From Chitinophagales bacterium (lineage in GTDB: Bacteria > Bacteroidota > Bacteroidia > Chitinophagales > UBA2359), in NCBI GenBank assembly GCA_041392475.1, contig JAWKLZ010000002.1, positions 1,930,501 through 1,994,500 of the forward strand: 64,000 nucleotides of DNA, written 5' to 3'. Shown here in pieces: positions 38,528 through 45,712 of the stretch. Position numbers and translations under genes: made by a program. Numbering within the stretch: the first letter of the stretch is position 1; every line of letters starts with the position of its first letter. The notes beneath the pieces were generated by a model. The model made no database searches. It worked only from the letters and a program-made list of their open reading frames with translations, and was not told the DNA's origin.

Positions 38528-39682
38528 ATGAGCGAATACCAAGTTTATCAATTTCAATCCATTGACCGCCCCCTAACCGATAAAGAGCGAAAAAAAATCG
38601 GCTCTTGGTCAAGTAGAACCTCTCCAACAGCGACTTCTGCTACATTCACCTATTCCTATGGTGATTTTCCTAAAAGAGAGGAAGAAGCTGTAGCAGAATA
38701 CTTTGATGCCTTCCTGTATTTTGCCAATTGGGGAACAAAACGCTTGATGTTTCGGATTCCCAAAAACCTATTGGACGAAAAATCCATTCGTACCTATCAA
38801 ATTGATGCAAGTTCAAGTTATGATTGTCACTTTGCCATTTTTTCGACGAAAAAGTATTTCTTATTGGACTTCAATTGGTCAGATGATGAAGGCGGTGGAG
38901 GATGGTTTGAACCAGACGACTACCAATTAGGAGATATGATTGCCCTCCGAAACGACATCATTCAAGGAGATTATCGAAGTTTGTATCTGTTTTGGTTGAA
39001 GTTGGCAGCTTCAAAAGAGGAAATTGGAAGCGAGTACTATGATGAGGACGAGGAGGCAGCAATCCCACCAATACCGCCCAATTTAAACAAACTAAGTGGT
39101 TCACTTACCGCTTTTACCGAATTTTTTGAAATAAACAAAGATTTGATAGCTGCTGCAAAACAGGCTAGTCAAGAGGTGAAAGCCCCTGAAATGGACTACG
39201 AAAAACTGGTCAAACAATTATCTGAAAAAGAACGCATTGACTTTTTGGTTCGATTGGCAAAAGGAGAAATTCGAGTGGATTTGCAACTTCAAAAACGCCT
39301 ACAAGACCTATACAAATCTGCTACACAAACAACTTCAAAATCGAGTAAACAACTTTCGATTCAAGAGTTGAAGCAACAACAAGAAATTGAAAAGAAAAAG
39401 CGAAAGGAAGCAGAAATCAAAGCTGCAAAAGAAGCACACCGTCAAAAAATGCTCACCTTGGGTCGAGAGGTAAGGGCGCATTGGGGAACAGTGGCCTACA
39501 ACCTCGACCGCAAAACGGGGAAGTCTTATGATTTAGCAACAGAAACCCTAAAAGACCTCCAAGATTTGGCAATCTTCCAAGACAAAGTCGAGGAGTTCAA
39601 AGAAAAAATGATGGAGATTCGGGAAGAATATGGTCGGTCAAAAGTTCTATTAGACAGATTTAGGAAAGCAGGTTTGTTTTAG
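38528..39682 (+). CDS. Conserved hypothetical protein (SWIM-zinc-finger-associated type)
   Basis: 384 residues. The N-terminal part (YQVYQFQSIDRPLTDKER, then RTSPTATSATFTYSYGDF and YFDAFLYFANWGTKRLMFR) matches a widespread conserved hypothetical family that I recall being encoded beside SWIM zinc-finger proteins in other bacteria; none is present here. The C-terminal 130 residues form a long charged coiled coil (QELKQQQEIEKKKRKEAE). No catalytic motif or signal peptide is seen. The role is unknown. Confidence 0.65.
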   Translation: MSEYQVYQFQSIDRPLTDKERKKIGSWSSRTSPTATSATFTYSYGDFPKREEEAVAEYFDAFLYFANWGTKRLMFRIPKNLLDEKSIRTYQIDASSSYDCHFAIFSTKKYFLLDFNWSDDEGGGGWFEPDDYQLGDMIALRNDIIQGDYRSLYLFWLKLAASKEEIGSEYYDEDEEAAIPPIPPNLNKLSGSLTAFTEFFEINKDLIAAAKQASQEVKAPEMDYEKLVKQLSEKERIDFLVRLAKGEIRVDLQLQKRLQDLYKSATQTTSKSSKQLSIQELKQQQEIEKKKRKEAEIKAAKEAHRQKMLTLGREVRAHWGTVAYNLDRKTGKSYDLATETLKDLQDLAIFQDKVEEFKEKMMEIREEYGRSKVLLDRFRKAGLF

Positions 39683-39696
39683 TTTTAAAAAAAAAA

Positions 39697-39728
39697 TTTG
39701 CAACTTCCAAAAAAATGGTTTAGTATTG
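39697..39728 (+). promoter_or_regulatory. Promoter of the cysteine/siroheme operon leader
   Basis: TTTG (39697-39700) and TAGTATTG (39721-39728, seven of eight match TAnnTTTG on the fixed positions allowing one change) are separated by 20 bp. This fits the Bacteroidota -33/-7 promoter. Transcription would start near 39735, 40 nt before the first leader ORF. Confidence 0.55.
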
Positions 39729-39774
39729 CAGCTATTCTAATGAAATTCACGTTTTGTTAAAAAATCATCAACAA

Positions 39775-39876
39775 ATGACCCATATTCTTACACATATCAA
39801 CATCAGTTTTACTGCAATTTGCTGCTGTTGTTGTGCATTGAAGCATCGCTTTGGTGAGATATTGTTTATTTGTTGA
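39775..39876 (+). CDS. Cysteine leader peptide 1 (attenuator ORF)
   Basis: A 33-residue ORF with ATG start and TGA stop, carrying five consecutive Cys codons (39820-39834, TGC TGC TGT TGT TGT; residues 16-20) and a last Cys before the stop. It is too short and too biased to be an ordinary protein. It lies between a promoter and a strong terminator, in front of the genes for sulfite reduction. By analogy with Trp, His and Leu leaders, a ribosome starved for Cys-tRNA would stall on the run. The sequence CTTTGG (39849-39854), just past the stall point, is complementary to CCAAAG (39914-39919) in the terminator stem and could act as antiterminator. This is the only frame through the Cys run with an ATG. 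Confidence 0.75.
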   Translation: MTHILTHINISFTAICCCCCALKHRFGEILFIC

Positions 39877-39903
39877 GTCTTGGTAATCAGACACGAATAA
39901 AGC

Positions 39904-39941
39904 AAAAGCCTTTCCAAAGTACATTTGGAAAGGCTTTTTTT
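39904..39941 (+). terminator. Attenuator terminator 1
   Basis: Perfect 15-bp stem AAAAGCCTTTCCAAA / TTTGGAAAGGCTTTT with a 5-nt loop and a T-run of seven or more. It lies 27 nt after the stop of leader ORF 1 and about 330 bp before the structural genes, so it can only act as a leader terminator. Confidence 0.9.
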
Positions 39942-39955
39942 ATTGTAGAAACTTA

Positions 39956-39986
39956 GACATCGGAAGTTTTCAAAACTTCCGATGTC
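39956..39986. repeat. Perfect palindrome between the two attenuators (GGAAGTTT family)
   Basis: GACATCGGAAGTTTT and AAAACTTCCGATGTC flank a single central C: two 15-bp arms with a 1-nt spacer. Related to the split repeat at 38398-38479. It separates the two leader modules and may have been the agent, or a by-product, of their duplication. Confidence 0.8.
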
Positions 39987-40005
39987 CCCAGAGGAAAAAA
40001 TCAAA

Positions 40006-40104
40006 ATGATTAATAATTTTTCAATATATCATGCTTTACATCTTGGCTTCAATAGCTGTTGCTGCTGTTGCTGTACTTGTAGTTTTCACTACCGAGATGG
40101 CTAA
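40006..40104 (+). CDS. Cysteine leader peptide 2 (attenuator ORF)
   Basis: A 32-residue ATG-to-TAA ORF with six consecutive Cys codons (40057-40074, TGT TGC TGC TGT TGC TGT; residues 18-23), then Thr and a seventh Cys. A GAGG lies about 12 bases upstream. Outside the Cys run it does not resemble leader 1, so only the feature needed for stalling is shared. A segment GAGATGGCT (40094-40102) can pair with AGCCCCTC (40150-40157) of the following terminator and is a candidate antiterminator. One caution: a second ATG frame (40031-40120) reads the same bases as a hydrophobic Ala/Val peptide; the shared Cys frame in both leaders favours the Cys reading. Confidence 0.75.
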   Translation: MINNFSIYHALHLGFNSCCCCCCTCSFHYRDG

Positions 40105-40147
40105 GGTTTGCAATACATAAAATAACATAGGCAATACCCACAAGCAC

Positions 40148-40196
40148 AAAGCCCCTCCGTAGTAGAACACCACATACAACGGAGGGGCTTTTTTTA
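40148..40196 (+). terminator. Attenuator terminator 2
   Basis: Perfect 13-bp GC-rich stem AAAGCCCCTCCGT / ACGGAGGGGCTTT with an 18-nt loop and a run of T. It ends about 77 bp before the sulfite reductase start codon and 44 nt after the stop of leader ORF 2. Placed in front of the operon it must be bypassed for expression. Confidence 0.92.
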
Positions 40197-40272
40197 TTTT
40201 CAGAAATCTCAAATTCAAATTACAACCTCAAAACCAACACAAGCAAACATTAACACAAATAATCCCAGTATA

Positions 40273-42426
40273 ATGAGTACCAATCTCCATTTAGAAAATG
40301 TAAAAGAAGAAGCTGCAAAAAACGACATCATCGAATTGCAGCAAAAAATAGCCGACTTCAAAAACAGCAAAATGATTGAAGACAAATTCAAGCATTACCG
40401 CCTCACGAGGGGCTTGTACGGTCAGCGTCAAACAGGCGTACACATGTTTCGTACCAAAATTCCTTACGGTAAATTGACCACCGACCAATTGACTCGCATT
40501 GCCGATGTTTCCGAAAAATACACCAATGGCAATTTGCATTTAACCACTCGCCAAAACATTCAATATCATTATATTAAGTTGGATGATGCCACAAATGTTT
40601 GGACAGATTTGGCAGAAGCAGGAGTCACTGCAAGAGAAGCTTGCGGCAATACCGTCCGAAATTTGACCGCTTCGGCACACGCAGGTATTGACCCCGACGA
40701 ACCCTTTGACGTAACGCCTTATGTACAGGAAACCTTTGAGTATTTCCTGCGGAATCCAATTTGTCAAGAAATGGGACGCAAAATCAAACCCGCTTTTTCT
40801 TCCAGCGAAAAAGATTCAGCCTACACCTATTTCCACGATTTTGGTTTCATTCCACGCATCCAAACAGATGAATTTGGTGAAGAACAGCGAGGCTTCAAAG
40901 TCGTCATTGCAGGAGGTTTGGGCGCACAATCAATCATCGCTCCAACAGCCTATGAGTTTTTGCCCGAAAACCAAATTATTCCCTTTATGGAAGCTTCGAT
41001 TCGTGTGTTCGACCGCTATGGTGAACGCAACAAACGCTTCAAAGCCCGCATGAAATTTTTGGTCAAAGAATTGGGTCTGAATGGTTTCATGAATTTGGTA
41101 GAAGAAGAATGGACAGCCCTTAAAAACAAAACCTACGAGATTAACCGAAATGCTGTGCCTAAGCCCGTTTTCCCTCTGCAAAAAATACCTCCAAGCAGTA
41201 CTCCAAACGATGCGATAAAATACGAGAGTTGGTTCAAAATCAATGTATTTGAACAAAAGCAAAAAGGCTGGTATGCCGTTCAGTTGAAAATTCACCTCGG
41301 CGATATAGATGCAGAAACAGCTCGTCAATTGGCGGCCTTGGTGAAAGAATGGGCGGCAGATGATATTCGGATTACGGTCAACCAAGGTTTTTTACTGCGA
41401 TTTGTGCGCCTCGAAGCTTTGCCGCATCTTTTCAATGAATTGGACAAATTGGGTTTGGCAGAGCCTGGTTTTGATACGATTGCAGACATTACAGCTTGTC
41501 CTGGCACGGACACCTGCAATTTGGGCGTGACGAACAGCACGGGATTGGCGACCAAATTGGAGGATGTCATCAAAACGGAATATCCTGAATTGATTGACGA
41601 GCGCAACATTCACATCAAAATCAGTGGTTGTATGAATTCTTGTGGTCAGCACATGGCTGCAAACATTGGCTTTCACGGTAGTTCTATCAAAAAACAGGCT
41701 TTGGTCATTCCTGCCATGCAAATCGTTTTGGGTGGAGGTGTTGCGCCTGATGGCAATGGTTTGATTGCCGAGAAAATCATCAAACTACCTACCAAACGTA
41801 TACCCGATGCGCTTCGGTATTTGCTCAATGATTTCGAAGATAATGGACAAGAGGGCGAGTACTTCAATACCTATTTCCAGCGATTGGGTAAACGGTATTT
41901 CTATGCATTGTTGAAGTCTTTGGCAGAGGTTGAAACGCTTGAAAAATTGGATTATTTTGATTGGGGACAAAACCATGAATATGAACAGGCGATTGGCGTA
42001 GGAGAATGTGCAGGAGTGAGTTATGATGTCATTGGAGCGATTATCGGTGATGCGATTGAGAAAGTGGGTTTGGCACAAGAAACGCTTGAGCAAAAGGCTT
42101 TTGCAGATAGCATTTACCACAGTTACAGTTCTTTTGTAGTGGGTGCAAAGGCTTTGCTTTTGGCCAAAGAAATTCAGTGCAATACGCAAACGGGTATCAT
42201 TGCAGATTTTGACAAATACTATGTGGAAACGGGGGAAATTTTCTTTGAAACGAGTTTTGCTTCAAGCGTATTACAAATCAATCAAAATGAACCATCTGAA
42301 GGTTTTGCCGCATATTACCTTCAATTGGCGACTGACTTTTTATTGGCTGTTCGCCATATCCGCAAGCGGCAATTGCAGGAAACAGGGGAAGATAGTCTGG
42401 TTTTGGAACATCATTATCTTGCTTAG
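40273..42426 (+). CDS. Ferredoxin/NADPH-type sulfite reductase hemoprotein with C-terminal HEPN-like extension
   Basis: 717 residues. It reduces sulfite to sulfide with a siroheme-[4Fe-4S] centre. The cluster ligands are in TACPGTDTCNLG (Cys409, Cys415) and SGCMNSCGQH (Cys453, Cys457). Both ferredoxin-like half repeats are present (GNLHLTTRQNIQYHYI; DIRITVNQGFLLRFV). The neighbouring siroheme and APS reductase genes argue for sulfite, not nitrite, as substrate. After the reductase (about residue 560) comes an extra helical domain of about 150 residues (SYDVIGAIIGDAIEKVG, FVVGAKALLLAKE) that resembles HEPN domains seen fused to Bacteroidota sulfite reductases; its role is unknown. It is the first gene after the double Cys attenuator. 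Confidence 0.88.
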   Translation: MSTNLHLENVKEEAAKNDIIELQQKIADFKNSKMIEDKFKHYRLTRGLYGQRQTGVHMFRTKIPYGKLTTDQLTRIADVSEKYTNGNLHLTTRQNIQYHYIKLDDATNVWTDLAEAGVTAREACGNTVRNLTASAHAGIDPDEPFDVTPYVQETFEYFLRNPICQEMGRKIKPAFSSSEKDSAYTYFHDFGFIPRIQTDEFGEEQRGFKVVIAGGLGAQSIIAPTAYEFLPENQIIPFMEASIRVFDRYGERNKRFKARMKFLVKELGLNGFMNLVEEEWTALKNKTYEINRNAVPKPVFPLQKIPPSSTPNDAIKYESWFKINVFEQKQKGWYAVQLKIHLGDIDAETARQLAALVKEWAADDIRITVNQGFLLRFVRLEALPHLFNELDKLGLAEPGFDTIADITACPGTDTCNLGVTNSTGLATKLEDVIKTEYPELIDERNIHIKISGCMNSCGQHMAANIGFHGSSIKKQALVIPAMQIVLGGGVAPDGNGLIAEKIIKLPTKRIPDALRYLLNDFEDNGQEGEYFNTYFQRLGKRYFYALLKSLAEVETLEKLDYFDWGQNHEYEQAIGVGECAGVSYDVIGAIIGDAIEKVGLAQETLEQKAFADSIYHSYSSFVVGAKALLLAKEIQCNTQTGIIADFDKYYVETGEIFFETSFASSVLQINQNEPSEGFAAYYLQLATDFLLAVRHIRKRQLQETGEDSLVLEHHYLA

Positions 42427-42591
42427 GAATTGTGTTAAGGTATTAAGGTTTTAATGTGTTAAGGTACTGAATATGGGTAGTTAATTTTAGAAAACAAAGA
42501 CTCCAACACCGATACATTAACACACTAAAACCCCAACACAAGACAAATACACTAACACAAAATCAAACATTAACACTCTAACACAAAAAAC

Positions 42592-43380
42592 ATGAACACA
42601 CAGAAGAAACTAACCCTCGTTGGCGCAGGGCCTGGCGACCCTGAGTTGCTGACACTCAAAGGGCTTCGGGCATTGCAGGAAGCCGATGTCATTTTATACG
42701 ATGCTTTGGCAAATCCCGAAATATTGGATTTGGCATCTGCATCCGCCTTGAAGGTTTTTGTAGGCAAGCGGGCAGGGCATCACCGCTATTCGCAAGAAGA
42801 AATCAATCAGTTGATTGTGCAATACGCTTCCAGTCATGGTCATGTGGTGCGCTTGAAAGGAGGAGATGCCTTTGTGTTTGGACGGGGGCATGAGGAAATA
42901 GAATATGCAGAAGCTTTTGGCGTGGAAACGGTGGTTGTGCCTGGTATTTCGAGCTGCATTGCTGTACCTGAATTGCAGAAAGTGCCTTTGACGAGAAGGG
43001 GCGTGAATGAGAGTTTTTGGGTGATGACGGGAACGACTCGTGAGGGGCAATTGTCTGATGATATTGCGGTTGCAGCGCAGTCTTCGGCAACGATAGTGAT
43101 TTTGATGGGGATGGGAAAGTTGTTTGAGATTACCCGCATTTTCGGAAAAGCAGGGAAAGAGGATATGCCTGTGATGGTGGTTCAGAATGGCTCTCGGAAT
43201 GAGGAGAAAATGGTTTTGGGAACGGTTCGGACGATTGTAGGTCGGGTGAGAGAGGCGGGGATTGGTGCGCCTGGGATTATTGTGATTGGGGAAGTAGTGA
43301 GGCTGCACAGTGATTTTTGGATGGATGCTCAACGAAACAACTTTGATACACAAGCTGCAAAAGTGGCTGTCAGAGGGTAA
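42592..43380 (+). CDS. cobA: Uroporphyrinogen-III C-methyltransferase (SUMT)
   Basis: 262 residues. It transfers two methyl groups from S-adenosylmethionine to uroporphyrinogen III, giving precorrin-2, the first step to siroheme. Signatures: VGAGPGDPELLTLKGLRAL (residues about 10-28), DVILYDALANPEIL, RLKGGDAFVFGRGHEE and VVPGISSCIAVPE. It follows sulfite reductase and supplies its cofactor. The 165-bp gap upstream is A/C-rich with AACACA-type repeats and contains a loose inverted copy of itself (TTAAGGTTTTAATGTGTTAAGG against CATTAACACACTAAAACC) but no strong terminator, so the genes are probably still co-transcribed. Confidence 0.93.
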   Translation: MNTQKKLTLVGAGPGDPELLTLKGLRALQEADVILYDALANPEILDLASASALKVFVGKRAGHHRYSQEEINQLIVQYASSHGHVVRLKGGDAFVFGRGHEEIEYAEAFGVETVVVPGISSCIAVPELQKVPLTRRGVNESFWVMTGTTREGQLSDDIAVAAQSSATIVILMGMGKLFEITRIFGKAGKEDMPVMVVQNGSRNEEKMVLGTVRTIVGRVREAGIGAPGIIVIGEVVRLHSDFWMDAQRNNFDTQAAKVAVRG

Positions 43381-43472
43381 GTTGGAATAATAAAATAAAA
43401 CACAAAGACACAGAGGTTTTTTGAAGCAATACACGAACACAGAAAAACACAAACACTTTAACACACAAAAAC

Positions 43473-44090
43473 ATGAACACCTTAACACACAAACACCCTA
43501 ACACTAACAAACTCTATCCTATTTTCTTGAAACTCCATCAATTGGAGATGCTGATTGTAGGGGCGGGAGAAGTCGGGCATGAGAAGTTGTCGTTTATTTT
43601 GAAGAGCAGCCCTGATGCGAATATTACGATGGTTGCGCCGTGGATTTCACCCAAAGTAGCCGATTTATTGAAGGAAAAAAAGGGGCATCAAGTGAAAATT
43701 TTGAAGCGAGATTTTGAAGCGGAAGATGTGGTAGGAAAGGATTTGGTGATTGCGGCTACGAATATTCGGAGTTTGAATGAGGGTGTTCAAAAGATTGCCA
43801 AAAAGCAAGGTGTTTTGGTGAATGTGGCAGATACACCTGACCTATGTGATTTTTATTTGGGGAGCATTGTGACGAGGGGAGATTTGAAGGTAGCTATATC
43901 TACGAATGGGAAATCACCCACTTTTGCGAAACGTTTTCGGCAGCTTCTAGAGGACATTCTACCACAGAATGTGAACAGTCTGCTCCACAATTTACATGCG
44001 GTACGAAACCGACTACATGGGGATTTTGAATATAAAGTCAATAAAATGAACAAGATAACTGAAGGTCTATTGCAGAAAAAGGAGATTTGA
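43473..44090 (+). CDS. Precorrin-2 dehydrogenase / sirohydrochlorin ferrochelatase
   Basis: 205 residues, the Met8/CysG-N-terminal type that oxidises precorrin-2 with NAD+ and inserts iron to give siroheme. Visible: YPIFLKLHQLEMLIVGAGEVGHEKL (Rossmann GxGxxG at residues about 30-36), VIAATN, VNVADTPDLCDFYLGSIV (with the expected Asp of the active site), and VAISTNGKSPTFAKRFR. It completes, with SUMT, the cofactor pathway for the upstream sulfite reductase. The first few residues (NTLTHKHPNTNK) are encoded by the A/C-rich leader sequence, so the start could be slightly later. Confidence 0.92.
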   Translation: MNTLTHKHPNTNKLYPIFLKLHQLEMLIVGAGEVGHEKLSFILKSSPDANITMVAPWISPKVADLLKEKKGHQVKILKRDFEAEDVVGKDLVIAATNIRSLNEGVQKIAKKQGVLVNVADTPDLCDFYLGSIVTRGDLKVAISTNGKSPTFAKRFRQLLEDILPQNVNSLLHNLHAVRNRLHGDFEYKVNKMNKITEGLLQKKEI

Positions 44091-44152
44091 CCCAGAAAAA
44101 TGAGTAAACTCCAATTACCTCAAACTGTTTATCTATTTTATCTTTATAAAGT

Positions 44153-44186
44153 CAAACTTGGTCAAACACCACATATACCAAGTTTG
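44153..44186. promoter_or_regulatory. Inverted repeat in the leader of the APS reductase gene
   Basis: Perfect 10-bp arms CAAACTTGGT (44153-44162) and ACCAAGTTTG (44177-44186) with a 14-nt loop, ending 23 bp before the start codon. There is no T-run, so it is not a terminator; an operator or an mRNA hairpin controlling translation is possible. Confidence 0.45.
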
Positions 44187-44209
44187 CATTAATTAAAATT
44201 GCACCTATT

Positions 44210-44920
44210 ATGATACCAGTTAATGTTGATGAACTCAATCGTGAGTTCGCCTTGTTATCCCCGATTCAACGGGTAAAAAAGTTGTATGCTTATTTTGAAG
44301 AGAAAGATGTTTTGTTTACTTCTTCTTTTGGCGCAAATTCAGTGGGCTTGTTACATTTGTTGAGTCGAATTCGACCTGAACAAACTGTTCATTTCATAGA
44401 TACTTCCTACCATTTTGAGGAAACAATTGCTTACAAAAATCAGATTGTAAAAGAGTTTGGTTTGAAGGTCGTTGACATTGTGCCTGATAAAGTGGACAAT
44501 GAATATACGCAAGATGTTCGGCTTTGGGAAACGGATACGAACAAATGCTGCAACATCAACAAGGTTGAGCCTTTGGAGAAGGTGAAGGCGCAGCACAAGG
44601 TTTGGTTGTCGGGATTGATGGCGCACCAAACGGAGTACCGAGCGGATTTGCCGATTTTTCAGTGGAAAGATGGACTATTGAAGTGTCACCCTTTGATTGA
44701 TGTGAGCGAAGAACAGTTTCACCGCTATGTCAATTTTTTCCGATTGCCGCAGCACCCATTGAAGGCTGAGGGTTATGACTCGATTGGCTGTAGTCATTGT
44801 ACTTCAAAAGGTTGTGGTAGAGAGGGGCGTTGGCAAGGTCAGGAGAAATCGGAATGTGGTTTGCATCCTGATTATTTTAAAAAGCTGTTGGAGAAGCAAG
44901 GGCAGAGAATGGCTTCGTAG
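44210..44920 (+). CDS. cysH: Adenylyl-sulfate (APS) reductase
   Basis: 236 residues. It reduces adenylyl sulfate to sulfite using thioredoxin. The pyrophosphatase-like fold shows FTSSFGANSVGLLHL (P-loop-like SGG region variant) and IDTSYHFEET. The [4Fe-4S] ligands characteristic of APS (not PAPS) reductases are present as a Cys pair (Cys113-Cys114, NKCCNINK) and GCSHCTSKGCGREGRW (Cys194, Cys197). The catalytic Cys216 lies in the C-terminal motif ECGLH. It makes the sulfite used by the enzyme three genes upstream, completing the last two reductive steps in this operon. Sulfate activation genes are not in the window. Confidence 0.92.
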   Translation: MIPVNVDELNREFALLSPIQRVKKLYAYFEEKDVLFTSSFGANSVGLLHLLSRIRPEQTVHFIDTSYHFEETIAYKNQIVKEFGLKVVDIVPDKVDNEYTQDVRLWETDTNKCCNINKVEPLEKVKAQHKVWLSGLMAHQTEYRADLPIFQWKDGLLKCHPLIDVSEEQFHRYVNFFRLPQHPLKAEGYDSIGCSHCTSKGCGREGRWQGQEKSECGLHPDYFKKLLEKQGQRMAS

Positions 44921-45023
44921 TTTGCAGTTATCGGTGATTAATAAAGATTTAGTTATTTTCGTAGTGTATAAAATAATATTATTGTAAAGTCGCATGTTAT
45001 CAGATGAAATAAACAGAAGATAG

Positions 45024-45680
45024 ATGGAAACACTACACAACACAAACATTTTCATTCATGTATTGACAGGTACGATTGGTCTTTTACTCGGATTGACTGC
45101 ATTGTTGAGTGCTAAAGGTGGGAGAATTCATAAGAGGAGTGGTAGGTTGTTTTTAATGATTATTTCAGTGGTGATTTTTACAGGACTTATCGGGGTATTT
45201 GTTTTCGGTCGAAATACATTTTTATTAATCATCACTGTGTTAAGTGCTTATGTTTCGTTTTCGGGATATAGGATATTGAAGTCAAAACGGAATAAACCGA
45301 CAGCCTTAGACATTTGTATTGCAATACTCACGCTGACTACACTGGCTTATTTTCTCTATTACTTCAAATCCATTGGTATGATTTGGTCACCAATTGTTAT
45401 TTACAGCACTGTTGGCGCATTGATTTTCGTAATCGTTTATGATTTTTTTCGATACTTCATTCCAAAAGCATTTTACGAACACCACCACATTTGGGCCTAT
45501 GAGCATATCTACAAAATGACGAGTGCTTTTGCTGCACTTTTGTCGGCATTTTCGGGAACAGTGCTTGAACAATACCAACCTCACAGCCAATATTTGCCTT
45601 CTGTTTTGGGATTGATTATCATAATTGGGTTCATGACTTATACTTCAAAACATGGACTGAAGACAATGATGGGAAAGTGA
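45024..45680 (+). CDS. DUF2306-like integral membrane protein
   Basis: 218 residues with six or seven membrane segments. The N-terminal motif HVLTGTIGLLLGLTALLSAKGG followed by HKRSGRLF matches the pattern H-x3-G...KG-x3-H-x2-G-R of DUF2306, an uncharacterised membrane family. A second His-rich segment (FYEHHHIWAYEHIYKM, about residues 150-165) could bind a metal or heme. It is 103 bp beyond the APS reductase gene on the same strand but has no known link to sulfur metabolism. Confidence 0.6.
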   Translation: METLHNTNIFIHVLTGTIGLLLGLTALLSAKGGRIHKRSGRLFLMIISVVIFTGLIGVFVFGRNTFLLIITVLSAYVSFSGYRILKSKRNKPTALDICIAILTLTTLAYFLYYFKSIGMIWSPIVIYSTVGALIFVIVYDFFRYFIPKAFYEHHHIWAYEHIYKMTSAFAALLSAFSGTVLEQYQPHSQYLPSVLGLIIIIGFMTYTSKHGLKTMMGK

Positions 45681-45712
45681 AACAATTCAGTATTTCCATT
45701 TGGAATTCCATT

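Noticed and set aside
39817..39834. Leucine attenuator: a +1 frame of leader 1 has five Leu codons
   Set aside because: That frame has no ATG and is closed by a TGA at 39776-39778 overlapping the leader start; the operon is not for leucine synthesis.
40031..40120. 29-codon hydrophobic peptide in another frame of leader 2
   Set aside because: It has an ATG and an Ala/Val-rich run, but leader 1 has no comparable frame with a start codon. The Cys frame is shared by both leaders and makes sense with the downstream genes. It is kept as the main alternative reading.
40273..42426. Nitrite reductase
   Set aside because: Motifs do not separate the two enzymes well by eye, but the APS reductase and siroheme genes and the Cys leaders point to sulfite; no nitrate or nitrite genes are near.
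43400..43450. Another array of the ACACAGAG repeat before the siroheme synthase gene
   Set aside because: Only one partial copy (CACAAAGACACAGAGG) is present within A/C-rich leader DNA; there is no tandem structure.
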